This document shows positions 47,500 through 58,248 of a stretch of DNA of 64,000 nt, one piece after another (within the stretch, counting starts at the first letter, position 1; each line of letters opens with the position of its first letter). Made by a program: the position numbers and the translations under genes. This DNA is from Acinetobacter harbinensis. GTDB taxonomy: Bacteria; Pseudomonadota; Gammaproteobacteria; Pseudomonadales; Moraxellaceae. The stretch spans positions 2,170,903 to 2,234,902 of the forward strand of contig NZ_JXBK01000001.1 of the NCBI RefSeq assembly GCF_000816495.1, in the 5' to 3' direction. Below the pieces are notes generated by a model, which saw nothing but the letters and a program-made list of their open reading frames with translations, had not been told where the DNA came from and made no database searches.

Positions 47500-47518
47500 A
47501 GCTTTAGCACCTAAAGCT
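47500..47518. terminator. Short palindrome between convergent genes
   Basis: AGCTTTAG / CTAAAGCT with a 3-nt loop CAC, between the export operon and a convergent lipoprotein gene. It has no T-run, so termination is uncertain. Confidence 0.35.
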
Positions 47519-47529
47519 CTGCTAAAACG

Positions 47530-47964
47530 CTATTTTCCAAAAATTTGCACATCTAAATTACGAATCAATGTACTGCCATTGGGTTTATCAAAGCTCACAT
47601 CGTACTGAACCAGATTATTGTCGTAGGCATATTCATAGGTCACTTTATATAGGCTGGGTTTGCTGCTGTCTTTTTCGATGCGTTTGGCAACAATTTTTTT
47701 TGAGCGATAATCTTCTTTAGGCAAAGCTTTAGAAAACTTAAGCATCTGTTTCTGATTTTTAATAAAGTATGCTTTTAAAGTCGGCTCAAAGTGTGTGCTG
47801 ATCTGTTCAAAATCCCCTTTACGCAGCTGATCATAGCTTATTTGCGCCACTTGTTCCTGCTCTGGGCTTGGATTGGGAATTGAATCTAGGCCATTTCGAC
47901 CAATTTTATCGCAACCCACAACGGTTAAACATACAGCAAAGGCAAGCGATCTTTTTTGCATCAT
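47530..47964 (-). CDS. Small lipoprotein of unknown function
   Basis: A 144-residue exported protein with a lipobox TVVGC (lipidated Cys18). A signal region RSLAFAVCLTVV precedes it and a DKIGRNG start follows. The mature part has one alpha/beta domain (QISYDQLRKGDFEQISTHFEP, YKVTYEYAYDNNLVQYDVSF), similar in layout to small NTF2-like or DUF3887-type domains, but I cannot assign one. Second-codon start is equally possible. It lies downstream of gyrA behind a terminator. Confidence 0.75.
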   Translation of the reverse strand: MMQKRSLAFAVCLTVVGCDKIGRNGLDSIPNPSPEQEQVAQISYDQLRKGDFEQISTHFEPTLKAYFIKNQKQMLKFSKALPKEDYRSKKIVAKRIEKDSSKPSLYKVTYEYAYDNNLVQYDVSFDKPNGSTLIRNLDVQIFGK

Positions 47965-47997
47965 TCTCTCTTCTTTATGGGTTGAATCAATACGGAT

Positions 47998-48026
47998 AAA
48001 AAAGAGCGCCTAAGCGCTCTTTTTTA
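47998..48026. terminator. Rho-independent terminator after gyrA
   Basis: Stem AAAAAAGAGCGC / GCGCTCTTTTTT with loop CTAA, 20 bp after the gyrA stop. A long T-run is present on the minus strand. Confidence 0.9.
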
Positions 48027-48045
48027 GGGTCATAACAACCTAATC

Positions 48046-51000
48046 TTATTCAGATTCATTTAAATCTGATTCATTTTCCACTTGATCAATAATGGTTTCA
48101 TCATCAATTAAAGTTTCTGAATCAATTAACGCTTCAGCAATCATCGGCTCTTCACCTTCAATTACTTCTACAAACTCATCTTCTTCAACCGCTTCAACTG
48201 AAACCACACCCACCAGCACTTCTTGTTGACCCAGACGAATCAAGCGAACACCTTGTGCATTACGACCTGTGGTAGCCACTTCTGAGGCACGCGTACGAAC
48301 CAAAGTACCACCATCAGAAATCAGCATCAGCTCTTTGCTTTCATCAATGGAAACTGCACCGACCAATTCCCCGTTACGCTCAGAGGTCTTAATGGCAATA
48401 ACGCCTTTACCACCGCGTTTTTTGGTTGGGAAGTCGCCCACTGGTGTACGTTTACCGTAACCATATTCAGAAGCACACAGTACTTCACCGGTTTCAGGTA
48501 CCACCACCAACGACACAATGCGGCTGACTAAAACTGAATCTGAACCCGTTTCATCATCCGATTCAAGATCAGTATCTTCTGCATCTTCAACTTGTGCAGC
48601 ACCCATGGTGACACGCATACCGCGTACACCTTTGGCAGAACGACCCATTGAACGTACATCTGTTTCTGCAAAACGAATGGCTTTACCTTCGTTTGAGAAC
48701 AACATAATTTGCTGTTCGCCGTCAGTAATGGCCACCCCAATTAAGGTGTCTTCTTCGTTTAATTCAATGGCTCGTAAACCATTGGAACGTACATTACCAA
48801 ATTGCTCTAGTTCAACACGTTTAACGGTACCTGCGGCTGTTGCCATAAAGACATAGAAGTTTTTACGCACATTTTCAACTTGTTGCGCAAATTCAGCGAT
48901 AATTTCATCGTCTAAATCAGTAGCAGACAGCTCGACACCCAATTGTTTCAATTGAATACGTAGCGCATCAGACAAGTCATCTGCACCATCCTCAAGCTCA
49001 GCCAGTGCCGCTTGTAGTTCAACAAAATGAGCATTCACAATTTCATTTTGTTGTAATTGCAGCGTATTGGCTTTCACAAAGGCTTGGAAATCAACCAAAC
49101 GATCTTTAAATTTCTTCGGTGCATCAATGACCGGTAAAATTGCAGTGATGGTTTCATTGGCATCGAGTGGTAATAAGTTGACCATTGGACGGCCTTTAGA
49201 ACCACGTGAAGCTTGAGGCACATCATAGACTTTCAAACGATAAACTTTACCCACGTTGGTAAAGCAAAGTACCGTCGCATGACTAGATGTCACGATTAAA
49301 TGTTGAATATAATCATCTGCTTTCATTGACGTTGCAGACTTACCACGCCCACCGCGACGCTGTGCAGCGTAGTCAGACAACGGCTGAGTTTTGGCATAAC
49401 CTGTTTGCGATACGGTCAAGACCATTTGCTCTTCAGGAATTAAATCCTCACGCGAGAAATCAATACGTGATTCAATAATCTCTGTTTTACGTGCATCGCC
49501 ATATTGCTGCAAAATCAACGCCAATTCTTCACGAATCACGTTCATCAATAAACCAAAATCATTTAAGATTGCGGTAAAACCGGCAATTTGACTTAAAATA
49601 TCAGAATATTCAGCATGTAACTTGTCTTGTTCAAGACCGGTTAAACGATGTAAACGTAATTCTAAAATTGCACTGACTTGAGTTGGCGAGAGACGATAAA
49701 TACCCCCATCAAAACCATAAGGTTTAGCTAAATCTTCACCCTCAATCACTTCCGGACGTACAGAAACTGAACCTGCTTTTTCTAGCAAGGAAACAACGCC
49801 GCCTGCAGCCCACTCACCTGCTTGTAAACGCTCACGCGCTTGTGCTGGATTGGCAGAAGTTTTAATGCTTTCAATAATGCTGTCAATATTGGCTAAAGCA
49901 ACCGTCAAACCCTCTAAGATATGCCCACGTTCACGTGCTTTACGCAGCTCGAACATGGTACGACGCGTCACCACTTCTTGACGATGGCGAATAAAGGCCG
50001 CAATAATATCTTTTAGATTCATCAATTTAGGCTGGCCATTATCCAGACAAACCATATTGATGCTAAAGGAGTTTTCAAGTTGAGTGTTTTGGAACAGATT
50101 ATTAACAATCACTTCCGCATTTTCACCGCGCTTCAAGTCAATGGTAATACGCATACCATCTTTATCGGACTCATCACGTAGTTCAGAAATCCCTTCTAGT
50201 TTTTTCTCTTTGACCAATTCAGCAATACGCTCAATGGTACGGGCTTTATTGACCTGATAAGGAATTTCTGTAAAGACGATGGTGGTACGACCATTCTTTG
50301 GATCTTCTTCAAAATGGTATTTACCACGAATATGCAAACGACCTTTACCGGTACGATAGGCATCGACAATACCAGATTTACCGTAAATAATGCCGCCTGT
50401 AGGAAAATCAGGGCCGCTAATATATTCCATTAATCCTTCAATACTAATATTGGGATCATTGGCATAGGCTAAACAGGCATTGACTACTTCGGTAATGTTG
50501 TGCGGCGCCATATTGGTCGCCATCCCTACCGCAATACCGGTCACACCATTAATCAGTAAGTTCGGGATACGTGTGGGCATGACGTGAGGAATACGCTCAG
50601 AGCCATCGTAGTTATCTTCCCACTCCACCGTGTCTTTGTCTAAGTCAGCCAACAGTTCATGCGTCAGCTTACGCATACGCACTTCGGTGTAACGCATAGC
50701 TGCGGCACTGTCGCCATCGACCGAACCAAAGTTACCTTGACCATCGACCAGTTGATAACGCAAGCTAAAGTCCTGCGCCATACGAACAATGGTTTCATAA
50801 ACAGCAGAGTCACCATGTGGGTGATATTTACCGATTACGTCACCAACCACACGGGCAGATTTTTTGTAAGCTTTGTTATAGTCGTTGCCTAACACGTGCA
50901 TAGCGAAAAGCACACGACGATGAACGGGCTTTAAGCCATCTCTCACGTCGGGTAATGCACGAGAAACAATTACGCTCATGGCATAGTCGAGATATGAGCT

Positions 51001-51048
51001 TTTGAGTTCATCCTCAATGGCAATCGGGCGGATTTCCGATACGCTCAT
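48046..51048 (-). CDS. gyrA: DNA gyrase subunit A, with enlarged C-terminal domain
   Basis: GyrA breaks and rejoins DNA during supercoiling. The 1,000-residue protein has the winged-helix/QRDR segment [20 protein letters not shown] (Ser and Glu at the usual quinolone positions, so no classic resistance change). The catalytic Tyr is in [10 protein letters not shown] near 120, and the GyrA box QRRGGRGK lies near 560. It is longer than E. coli GyrA (875). About 80 residues are inserted at about 643-727 between strands of the first C-terminal blade (after ETITAILPV, before [13 protein letters not shown]), and an acidic tail of about 50 residues ends the protein. AAGGAG lies 5-10 bp before the ATG. 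Confidence 0.97.
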   Translation of the reverse strand: MSVSEIRPIAIEDELKSSYLDYAMSVIVSRALPDVRDGLKPVHRRVLFAMHVLGNDYNKAYKKSARVVGDVIGKYHPHGDSAVYETIVRMAQDFSLRYQLVDGQGNFGSVDGDSAAAMRYTEVRMRKLTHELLADLDKDTVEWEDNYDGSERIPHVMPTRIPNLLINGVTGIAVGMATNMAPHNITEVVNACLAYANDPNISIEGLMEYISGPDFPTGGIIYGKSGIVDAYRTGKGRLHIRGKYHFEEDPKNGRTTIVFTEIPYQVNKARTIERIAELVKEKKLEGISELRDESDKDGMRITIDLKRGENAEVIVNNLFQNTQLENSFSINMVCLDNGQPKLMNLKDIIAAFIRHRQEVVTRRTMFELRKARERGHILEGLTVALANIDSIIESIKTSANPAQARERLQAGEWAAGGVVSLLEKAGSVSVRPEVIEGEDLAKPYGFDGGIYRLSPTQVSAILELRLHRLTGLEQDKLHAEYSDILSQIAGFTAILNDFGLLMNVIREELALILQQYGDARKTEIIESRIDFSREDLIPEEQMVLTVSQTGYAKTQPLSDYAAQRRGGRGKSATSMKADDYIQHLIVTSSHATVLCFTNVGKVYRLKVYDVPQASRGSKGRPMVNLLPLDANETITAILPVIDAPKKFKDRLVDFQAFVKANTLQLQQNEIVNAHFVELQAALAELEDGADDLSDALRIQLKQLGVELSATDLDDEIIAEFAQQVENVRKNFYVFMATAAGTVKRVELEQFGNVRSNGLRAIELNEEDTLIGVAITDGEQQIMLFSNEGKAIRFAETDVRSMGRSAKGVRGMRVTMGAAQVEDAEDTDLESDDETGSDSVLVSRIVSLVVVPETGEVLCASEYGYGKRTPVGDFPTKKRGGKGVIAIKTSERNGELVGAVSIDESKELMLISDGGTLVRTRASEVATTGRNAQGVRLIRLGQQEVLVGVVSVEAVEEDEFVEVIEGEEPMIAEALIDSETLIDDETIIDQVENESDLNESE

Positions 51049-51939
51049 GCATACTCCTTATTACAAACAGCATTTGAAACTGCTCGTTTTATATAATCAG
51101 TCTAGCAAAAAATTAACTCAGAAGAAGCTGGGTTAAAGTCTAAATACAGCCCGAAATTATAGCATAAATTCTGTTATTTTTGTTGGTTATACTCCTGCTT
51201 AATCGGGTTAATTCCCTTAAGTTTAACGGCTATTTTTCAGGCCATCTTATTTAACGTTTTTTCTGTGATTTTTAAGCTAAAACTCATCATTCCGATAATG
51301 CAACCTTCAAAATTACAGGTTGGTGCTTGACAGATCAAATGAAGGTTTGATCTGTATACATACTGACAAACATTAGGATAAAAAAGTGTTGAGGATACTT
51401 CAAGAGTCTGCTTATCCTTTTCCATCAGATAAAATACGCAATAAACCGATAATCAGCAGAAACGCATAGCGTTGCTCTATTAAATTCTTCTGTGCCAGAT
51501 CATGTAAGAAACTGTGCGCAAAAAATAACTGTGCACAATATCATCTGAAATAATCGAAGCGACCCAAATCAGTACAATCGCGCAAAGCGGTCAAACGACC
51601 GTTTTAAACTTACGCGTACTGCGTGTTCGGATAAATGTGCAGAAAACACCATCCCAATCACGGCATCAATTAAAACGATAGAAGTGGCGCTAAAATCGCT
51701 CTTTGGATGAGCTGGCAAACACTCTTTGCTCCAGCGAGTGCTCATTCAAAATGATTACGTTTTAAAATCAAAAACCTAAATCTCAAAAAGTATTTTTTAT
51801 TTTTACATGAATTAAAAACTGCCCTTAAATAATAGAGTTACATGTCTTTGTGTATAAAATTAAGATTCATCTATTGGCTTAAATTTACTAACCAACAATA
51901 TATTAAAAGAATTTCTTAAGCCGTATTTTTAAAACAAAA
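51049..51939. other. Long intergenic region between gyrA and etfA, with possible gene remnant
   Basis: About 890 bp without an intact gene. The first 120 bp should hold the gyrA promoter. A 62-codon minus-strand frame at 51237-51425 looks like chance. From about 51,420 to 51,720 the minus strand contains three successive short protein-like stretches in different frames, described separately. The remainder (51,740-51,930) is AT-rich with no structure that I can support. Confidence 0.5.
51418..51700 (-). pseudogene. Possible decayed membrane-protein gene
   Basis: Reading the minus strand, frames shift twice. First comes SATSIVLIDAVIGMVFSAHL, continuing SEHAVRVSLKRSFDRFA. The next frame gives IVLIWVASIISDDIVHSYFL. 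The third gives HDLAQKNLIEQRYAFLLIIG, ending LLRILSDGKG and a stop at about 51,414. Together they read like the hydrophobic end of a multi-helix membrane protein. No start, ribosome site or family match is visible, so this is tentative. Confidence 0.3.
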
Positions 51940-51970
51940 AATGCCCCTAGAATTTTCTAGGAGCATCTTT
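51940..51970 (-). terminator. Rho-independent terminator after etfA
   Basis: On the minus strand, ATGCTCCTAG pairs with CTAGGGGCAT (one wobble) around AAAATT and is followed by TTTTTTG. It lies 18 bp past the etfA stop. Confidence 0.8.
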
Positions 51971-51987
51971 GACAGCATCATGCAGAA

Positions 51988-52920
51988 TTAGATTTTAGAT
52001 ACCAATTCTGGAATAACTGTATTTAAGTCGCCCACTAACCAGTAGTCAGCAACCGCATTGATTGGCGCTTCTTCATCTTTGTTGATCGCAACGATCACTT
52101 TAGAATCTTTCATGCCGGCCAAATGCTGAATCGCACCTGAAATACCCACAGCGATATACAAATCAGGTGCAACAATTTTACCTGTTTGACCCACTTGCAT
52201 ATCATTCGGTACAAAGCCTGCATCTACCGCAGCACGTGAAGCACCTTGTGCTGCACCTAGCTTGTCTGCCAATGGATCAAGTACAGTGTGATAGTTCTCA
52301 CCTGAACCGACACCACGACCACCAGACACTACAATACGTGCAGCTGTTAATTCAGGACGTTCAGATTTAACGATTTCTTCAGAAATAAACTTAGAAACGC
52401 CTGCATCTTCAACATCGCCAATCGCTTCAACCGATGCAGAACCACCTTCAGTTGCCACAGGATCAAATGCTGTGCCACGTACAGTTGCAAGAACCACAGA
52501 TTCAGTCGATTCTACAGTTGCAATCGCGTTACCCGCATAGATTGGGCGTTTGAAAGTTGTTGGGCTTTCAATGGCAATAATGTCAGAAATCATGCTGACA
52601 TCTAACAGTGCAGCTGCACGTGGTAAAACGTTTTTACCTGACGTGGTAGACGCAGCAAAAATATGTGAATAATTTTTACCCAAGTCTGCCACTAACGCTG
52701 CAACGTTTTCAGCCAATTGATTGGCATAAACTGCATTGTCTGCAAGTAATACTTTGCTTACACCGGCAACTTTCGCGGCCTGATCCGCCACTGCTTGAGC
52801 GCCAGAACCTGCAACCAATACAGTGATATCAGCACCGATTTTTTGAGCTGCAGCAACAACGTTTAAAGTTGCACCGTTTAGTGCTTTATTGTCGTGCTCA
52901 GCGATAACTAAAATACTCAT
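51988..52920 (-). CDS. etfA: Electron transfer flavoprotein alpha subunit
   Basis: EtfA binds FAD and, with EtfB, carries electrons from acyl-CoA dehydrogenases such as FadE to ETF-ubiquinone oxidoreductase. The 310-residue protein shows the C-terminal FAD-binding signature LYIAVGISGAIQHLAGMKDSKVIVAINKDEEAPI and the earlier RPELTAARIVVSGGRGVGS. The N-terminal SILVIAEHDNKALN is typical. It lies 17 bp after etfB in the same operon. Confidence 0.97.
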   Translation of the reverse strand: MSILVIAEHDNKALNGATLNVVAAAQKIGADITVLVAGSGAQAVADQAAKVAGVSKVLLADNAVYANQLAENVAALVADLGKNYSHIFAASTTSGKNVLPRAAALLDVSMISDIIAIESPTTFKRPIYAGNAIATVESTESVVLATVRGTAFDPVATEGGSASVEAIGDVEDAGVSKFISEEIVKSERPELTAARIVVSGGRGVGSGENYHTVLDPLADKLGAAQGASRAAVDAGFVPNDMQVGQTGKIVAPDLYIAVGISGAIQHLAGMKDSKVIVAINKDEEAPINAVADYWLVGDLNTVIPELVSKI

Positions 52921-52937
52921 GATTTTATCCTTTTGTA

Positions 52938-53687
52938 TTAGATCACTTTCGCTTCGTTTTTAAGTTTCTCGACAAGCTCGTCTACAGATTTCACTTGTAC
53001 GCCAGCTTTACGTTCTGCTGGTGGTTCAACTTTAACTGTTTTAAGCTTGGTGCTCGCTGAAACGCCATAATCTGTAGGAGATTTAACTTCAAGCGGTTTT
53101 TTACGTGCTTTCATAATGTTTGGCAGTGCCGCATAACGTGGCTCATTCAAACGTAAGTCAGTGGTAATGATTGCAGGAAGAGTCAGTTCAACAGTTTGTA
53201 AACCACCGTCGACTTCACGCGTTACTTGCACTTTATCACCAGCAACATTAACTACAGATGCAAATGTACCTTGACCTGCACCCAATAAAGCACCCAGCAT
53301 TTGACCGACTTGATTTGAGTCGTCATCAATGGCTTGTTTGCCCAGAAGGATCAGTTCTGGTTTTTCTTGTTCGACGATACCTTTTAAGATTTTGGCCACT
53401 TCAAGTGCACCAATATCATCAGTTGTTTCAACCAAGATACCGCGATCAGCACCCAACGCCATAGAAGAACGAATCTGTTCTTGCGCTTCTTTAGGGCCAA
53501 TAGAAACCACAATAATTTCTGAAACTGTGCCTTTTTCTTTTAAGCGAACAGCTTCTTCTACTGCGATTTCACAGAATGGATTGATCGACATTTTAACGTT
53601 AGTAAGGTCTACCCCACTATTGTCTGGTTTTACGCGAACTTTGACGTTGGCATCAACCACACGTTTTACAGCAACAAGAGCCTTCAT
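52938..53687 (-). CDS. etfB: Electron transfer flavoprotein beta subunit
   Basis: EtfB binds AMP and forms the heterodimer with EtfA. The 249-residue protein has the N-terminal [38 protein letters not shown] near 37, and the family signature [28 protein letters not shown] near 158, with [12 protein letters not shown] after it. GAGG lies 8 bp before the ATG. etfA follows directly. Confidence 0.97.
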   Translation of the reverse strand: MKALVAVKRVVDANVKVRVKPDNSGVDLTNVKMSINPFCEIAVEEAVRLKEKGTVSEIIVVSIGPKEAQEQIRSSMALGADRGILVETTDDIGALEVAKILKGIVEQEKPELILLGKQAIDDDSNQVGQMLGALLGAGQGTFASVVNVAGDKVQVTREVDGGLQTVELTLPAIITTDLRLNEPRYAALPNIMKARKKPLEVKSPTDYGVSASTKLKTVKVEPPAERKAGVQVKSVDELVEKLKNEAKVI

Positions 53688-54361
53688 GTAATCCTCGGCT
53701 GTTTCAGCAAAAGTAAATGTTGAGAAAAGTTACAATAACTCTTCACTTAAAATTTTTAGGTGCCCTATCTTGCAATGGCGATGGCATTTCGGTCAAGTCA
53801 CAATTATCAAAACAGGGCTAAAAATGACTAAAATTACTTGAACTAAGCGTTCATGTTTTTTTAAGGATTGTTGTTTACAGCCGTTTATTCTTATTTAGAC
53901 TACTTTTTAAGCATTGATTTTGTTATATTTTTATCTAATGCTACTTATCATTTTTTCTAATTAAAGTTTTATCACCGCTGTAACTTGTCGTTAAAGCACT
54001 TACGCTTTTTGCACAAAGAGAGAACATGGGGTTTGTCATTTAAGACAGCTTGGGCAAAATAATGGGTCTATTCTGCGCAGAAAACAGCCTATTTAATTCA
54101 AAGATATGAATCTATTGATATCTATTTTTAAATTGCACTTTAAATGGATTGCATTATTGCCACTCAATAGATCGACTCAGTCTTTAAAAAGCACTGACTT
54201 GTCTATTGGCGTAGGTTGTTTAATCTATAGCAAATGCAGCCTGAAAAATAGATTCAAGCTAATCGCTGACGTTCCACTTGCTGTGCTAATAAAGCCACCA
54301 CGCATAAAATATTCAATGGTTTTTTAATACTCAAAAGCTCAGTACATGACGATTAAATTGA
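53688..54361. other. Intergenic region upstream of etfBA
   Basis: About 670 bp, mostly AT-rich. The etfB-proximal end should contain the etfBA promoter. A 73-codon plus-strand frame (54106-54327) has no ribosome site and an unlikely composition, so I reject it. No RNA gene, repeat or strong hairpin is seen. Confidence 0.5.
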
Positions 54362-54748
54362 TTATTGCTCTAATAAATCACGATGAATATGACTTAAATC
54401 AATTAATGCATAGTCTTGCAAATCAAAGATCTGCCAAATCTCTAAAAAATCTTCTTTTAAATCAATATTCATTTTAGCTACCGGACGTTCCTGCCACTGC
54501 AAATCCGAAATCCAAATATAGCTTTTGTTGAGTTCAGCATTAAATGCTTGCAACTTACCGTCCGCATTTATGCCTTGTACGTAACTATTTTCAGGTAAGG
54601 CCGCTTCAATTCTGGGTAAATTGATTTCCACGAAATGCTTTACTTGTCTTAAGCCATAGCCGACAAAAATTTCTTTTTGCTTGGCGCTTAAGCCTTGATA
54701 CTTTTCTTGAACAGCCAAAATTTTAGTTTCACTGAGCATTTTCATCAT
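54362..54748 (-). CDS. Unknown soluble protein, 128 aa
   Basis: A hydrophilic protein without signal or membrane helix. Its N-terminal half is helical (TKILAVQEKYQGLSAKQKEI, LRQVKHFVEINLPRIEAAL) and the second half has strands (KSYIWISDLQWQERPVAKM) ending in DLSHIHRDLLEQ. Three Met codons occur in the first four; GGATG precedes the one at 54739, which may be the real start. It follows xerC on the same strand with a 140-bp gap. I do not recognise the family. Confidence 0.7.
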   Translation of the reverse strand: MMKMLSETKILAVQEKYQGLSAKQKEIFVGYGLRQVKHFVEINLPRIEAALPENSYVQGINADGKLQAFNAELNKSYIWISDLQWQERPVAKMNIDLKEDFLEIWQIFDLQDYALIDLSHIHRDLLEQ

Positions 54749-54889
54749 CCAAAGTTTTTACGTCTCAAGCCCAATCACAGATAATTGCATACCTTGTAGG
54801 CCTACTTACTCGATTGCAGCTGCATGTTATACCCTATAAATGCCTTTTTTATTATCCGACAATAGTTTTAAAGACTGCATTAAATAAGT

Positions 54890-55837
54890 CTAACCTTCTG
54901 CTTTTTTTGATTGCGCACGTGGATGTGCCTGATCGTAAACTTGAGCCAAATGATCAAAATCAATATGGGTATAAATTTGTGTGGTACTTAGACTGCTATG
55001 CCCCAACATTTCTTGTACCGCACGCAAATCACCACTGTTCGATAGCATATGACTGGCGAAACAATGGCGTAATAAATGTGGATGTAAATCCACATTCACA
55101 CCTGAACGCTGTGCCTGAAATTTAACGCGATTTTCAATTTGTCGCACCCCAAGTGGATGACCGGTTTGCGTAATCAACAAAGGCGCATGCGGTACAAAAT
55201 CACCATGCCATAAAGGATAAATCTGTAACCACTGCATGACCGCATCTTTGGCTTTAGAGCCAAAAGGCACAACACGCGTTTTGTTACCTTTACCGGTAAT
55301 GCGTAATAATTGTCTTTTAAAATCAAGATCCTTAATGCGCAAACCTTGCACTTCTGCTAAACGCAAACCGCTAGAATAGAGCAACTCTAAAATTGCTTTA
55401 TCACGCAGCCACATTTGCTGTTCCAGGGGTTTTTCAGGTGCCGGCTGATCTAAAATTTGATGAATGGTTTCAATATCAATCATGCCCGGCAACGGCCGTG
55501 GAATGCGTTTTAACTGAAAATCATCGGCTGGATTAAAAGCCAAATAATGTCCTTGCTCGGCCCATTTCATAAATTGCCGAATGGAGGACAATAAACGTTG
55601 TAAGCTACTCGAGCTAAGTTGCTGACGTTCAACTTTTTGCGCCAAATATTCACGTAAGTCTGCGGCTTCTACATTGGATAAGTGCAGTTCTTTAATTTCA
55701 CAAAAACTTAAGAAATCGGAGACATCACGTTCATAGGCTTGTAGCGTATGTTTAGATTGATTTTGAATTTCTCTTGCAGTGAGCCACATGCTTAATAAAT
55801 CAGTGGCCGAACGTAGCGGGTTATTCGATTCAGTCAC
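54890..55837 (-). CDS. xerC: Tyrosine recombinase XerC
   Basis: XerC, with XerD, resolves chromosome dimers at dif. The 315-residue protein has the N-terminal SAM-like core-binding domain (HTLQAYERDVSDFLSFCE) and the catalytic residues: Arg in YSSGLRLAEVQGL near 170, Lys in TGKGNKTRVVPFG, His-x-x-Arg in HPHLLRHCFASHML near 260, His in LGHSSLSTTQ and Tyr in IYTHI near 295. Position downstream of lysA-dapF matches xerC rather than xerD. It is separated from dapF by a terminator and 280 bp, so it has its own promoter. Confidence 0.93.
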   Translation of the reverse strand: MTESNNPLRSATDLLSMWLTAREIQNQSKHTLQAYERDVSDFLSFCEIKELHLSNVEAADLREYLAQKVERQQLSSSSLQRLLSSIRQFMKWAEQGHYLAFNPADDFQLKRIPRPLPGMIDIETIHQILDQPAPEKPLEQQMWLRDKAILELLYSSGLRLAEVQGLRIKDLDFKRQLLRITGKGNKTRVVPFGSKAKDAVMQWLQIYPLWHGDFVPHAPLLITQTGHPLGVRQIENRVKFQAQRSGVNVDLHPHLLRHCFASHMLSNSGDLRAVQEMLGHSSLSTTQIYTHIDFDHLAQVYDQAHPRAQSKKAEG

Positions 55838-56073
55838 ATTTTTCTCATTATCGAAAATAGTTTTTATCTACTCATTACGCGCAAAGTCACGCTTAACAGC
55901 GCTTAAATGAAAGCGAACATGCAGTATAACAGACTATTTTTTTACAGCCGCTGCGGTTGAATCATTTCAAAATCAACCGACCATTTGAATGGCTGAGTCA
56001 TAATAAACCTGTACTGCAATTGGCCAAATGATGGCGTGGCGCTAAAGCTTTAATATTATTGATCCTAGCGGCA

Positions 56074-56104
56074 TAAAAAAGCACCATCAACCGACAGTGC
56101 TTTA
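56074..56104 (-). terminator. Terminator after dapF
   Basis: On the minus strand, AAAGCAC pairs with GTGCTTT around a 12-nt loop, followed by a T-run. It lies 17 bp after the dapF stop. Confidence 0.7.
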
Positions 56105-56120
56105 GATTATGCAAAGGCGG

Positions 56121-56966
56121 TTATTGTTGGTAATGGCTTAAATCAATGCGCCCTTCATAGACATTGGCCGTTGGCCCCGTCATCCAGACCACATCACCTT
56201 CACGCCATTCTATTTGTAGCTTGCCACCGGCCAATTCAATCTCTACTGAATTACCCAATAAGCCACGGCGCATGCCAGAAATAGCGGCTGCACAAGCGCC
56301 TGTACCACAGGCCAATGTCTCACCCACCCCACGCTCAAATACCCGTAAGCGTGCATGTGTATCATCCATAATTTGCATAAAACCGGCATTTACGCGTTGT
56401 GGAAAACGCTCATGTGATTCTATTTGACGTCCTAAACCAGCAACATCCGCAGTTAACACATCCTGCACCACAGTCACTGCATGCGGATTGCCCATATTAA
56501 CCACATCAATGGTTAGGCTTTCGTTATTGGCCAAAGCCAAGCTGTAGAGATTTTCCGGCTCATCTGCCAGAAAAGGAATATGCTGTGGCAGGAATTTTGG
56601 ATAGCCCATATTAACGCGCACCCAACCATTTTGCCCCAGTTCCGGCTCGACAATACCAGCTTTGGTTTGCACTTTAATCTTGGTTTTACTGGTCAGTTTA
56701 CGCTCATGGACAAAGCGGGTAAAACAACGCACGCCATTACCACATTGCTCCACCTCTGAACCGTCGGCATTAAAAATACGATATTTAAAATCGACATTGG
56801 GTAAATCTGGTGGCTCAACAATTAATAGCTGATCAAAACCAATCCCAAAATGACGATCGGCTAAACGCTGAATGGTGTTGGTTTCCAAATAAGCGCGTTG
56901 GCTGATCAGATCAACCACCATAAAGTCATTGCCCAGACCATGCATTTTGGTAAATTCTAAAAACAT
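56121..56966 (-). CDS. dapF: Diaminopimelate epimerase
   Basis: DapF interconverts LL- and meso-diaminopimelate for lysine and peptidoglycan synthesis. The 281-residue protein shows both catalytic cysteines: [11 protein letters not shown] near 75 and [17 protein letters not shown] near 222. The N-terminal [15 protein letters not shown] is the family start, so I use the ATG at 56966; upstream codons overlap lysA. Fourteen bp separate it from the lysA stop at 56980. Confidence 0.96.
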   Translation of the reverse strand: MFLEFTKMHGLGNDFMVVDLISQRAYLETNTIQRLADRHFGIGFDQLLIVEPPDLPNVDFKYRIFNADGSEVEQCGNGVRCFTRFVHERKLTSKTKIKVQTKAGIVEPELGQNGWVRVNMGYPKFLPQHIPFLADEPENLYSLALANNESLTIDVVNMGNPHAVTVVQDVLTADVAGLGRQIESHERFPQRVNAGFMQIMDDTHARLRVFERGVGETLACGTGACAAAISGMRRGLLGNSVEIELAGGKLQIEWREGDVVWMTGPTANVYEGRIDLSHYQQ

Positions 56967-56979
56967 CTTGAATTGCTCC

Positions 56980-58224
56980 TTAAGGCAACATGTGCTCTTT
57001 ATCCCACAATGATTCGATGCTTTCACGTTCACGGATTAAATACGCTTGATTGCCATCCACCATCACTTCAGCTGCACGACCACGGCTGTTGTAATTTGAA
57101 CTCATGACAAAACCATAAGCACCTGCGCCCAATACTGCCAGCACATCATTTTCCTGCACCGCCAATGCACGCGCTTTACCAAGAAAATCACCGGTTTCAC
57201 AAATTGCACCGACAATATCCCACTCTTGCGTTTCAACATCGCTATGCGGAGTGACGGGCTGAATATCCATCCATGCTTCATATAAAGCCGGACGAATCAG
57301 GTCATTCATGGCGGCATCGACAATGGCAAAATTACGATGATTGGTGGGTTTCAATAGGTCCACTTTGGTCAGCAACACGCCCGCATTGGCGGAGATACTG
57401 CGCCCCGGTTCCATATAAACTTTTAAACCGAGTTTTTCTAAAGCGGGTTTGAGTGCATTGGCATATTCCGTCACTGTCGGCGGCACTTCATCTTTATACG
57501 TCACGCCTAAACCACCGCCAATATCGATATGTTTAAGCTGAATTCCCAATGCTTTGAGCGTGCTGATCATCTCAATCACCCGATCGAGTGCATCAACAAA
57601 AGGCTGAGTTTCAGTGAGTTGTGAACCAATGTGACAATCAATCCCGATGAGGTCTAAATTAGGCAGCGATGCGGCATATTGATAGGTTTCAAAAACAGAA
57701 TCGGAGGGAATGCCAAATTTATTTTCTTTTAGACCGGTCGAAATATACGGATGAGTTTTGGCATCGACATCGGGATTAACGCGTAAAGAAATCGGGGCTT
57801 TTTGCCCCAATTGTGCGGCCACTTTTTGAATACGATCTAGCTCAGCATAGGATTCAACATTAAAACAGGCAATACCCACTTGCAATGCTTTTTGAATATC
57901 CGCTTCTGATTTACCTAAACCAGAGAACACAATTTTAGCAGGATCACCGCCAGCTTTAAGTACACGAGCTAACTCACCACCCGTCACGATATCAAAACCG
58001 GCACCCAGTTTTGAAAGTACATTCAAGACCGCAAGATTGGAGTTCGACTTCACCGCAAAACAAATTTGATGGTCAATAAAGCCAAAGGCACGATCCATAT
58101 CCAAATAGTGTTTTTCCAAGGTGGCTTTTGAATAGACATACAGTGGTGTGCCAAATTGCTGCGCGAGCTGTTGCAGTGAACATTGCTCTGCATGCAGAAC
58201 CCCATGAATGCGAGTAAAACTCAT
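56980..58224 (-). CDS. lysA: Diaminopimelate decarboxylase
   Basis: LysA makes lysine from meso-diaminopimelate with PLP. The 414-residue protein has the PLP lysine in [14 protein letters not shown] near 58, the [12 protein letters not shown] motif near 195, the glycine-rich phosphate site [12 protein letters not shown] near 235, the arginine/glutamate region [14 protein letters not shown] and the cysteine motif [11 protein letters not shown] near 347. It sits between lptM and dapF in one likely operon (24-bp gap to lptM). Confidence 0.96.
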   Translation of the reverse strand: MSFTRIHGVLHAEQCSLQQLAQQFGTPLYVYSKATLEKHYLDMDRAFGFIDHQICFAVKSNSNLAVLNVLSKLGAGFDIVTGGELARVLKAGGDPAKIVFSGLGKSEADIQKALQVGIACFNVESYAELDRIQKVAAQLGQKAPISLRVNPDVDAKTHPYISTGLKENKFGIPSDSVFETYQYAASLPNLDLIGIDCHIGSQLTETQPFVDALDRVIEMISTLKALGIQLKHIDIGGGLGVTYKDEVPPTVTEYANALKPALEKLGLKVYMEPGRSISANAGVLLTKVDLLKPTNHRNFAIVDAAMNDLIRPALYEAWMDIQPVTPHSDVETQEWDIVGAICETGDFLGKARALAVQENDVLAVLGAGAYGFVMSSNYNSRGRAAEVMVDGNQAYLIRERESIESLWDKEHMLP

Positions 58225-58248
58225 GAATGTATCCTTTTGATCAAAGCG

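Noticed and set aside
50720..50830. Quinolone-resistance changes in gyrA
   Set aside because: The QRDR reads GDSAVYE, with the usual Ser and an acidic residue at the two main positions.
51237..51425. 62-codon minus-strand frame between gyrA and etfA
   Set aside because: No ribosome site or recognisable features; the surrounding region looks non-coding or decayed.
54106..54327. 73-codon plus-strand frame upstream of etfB
   Set aside because: AT-rich chance frame without ribosome site or similarity.
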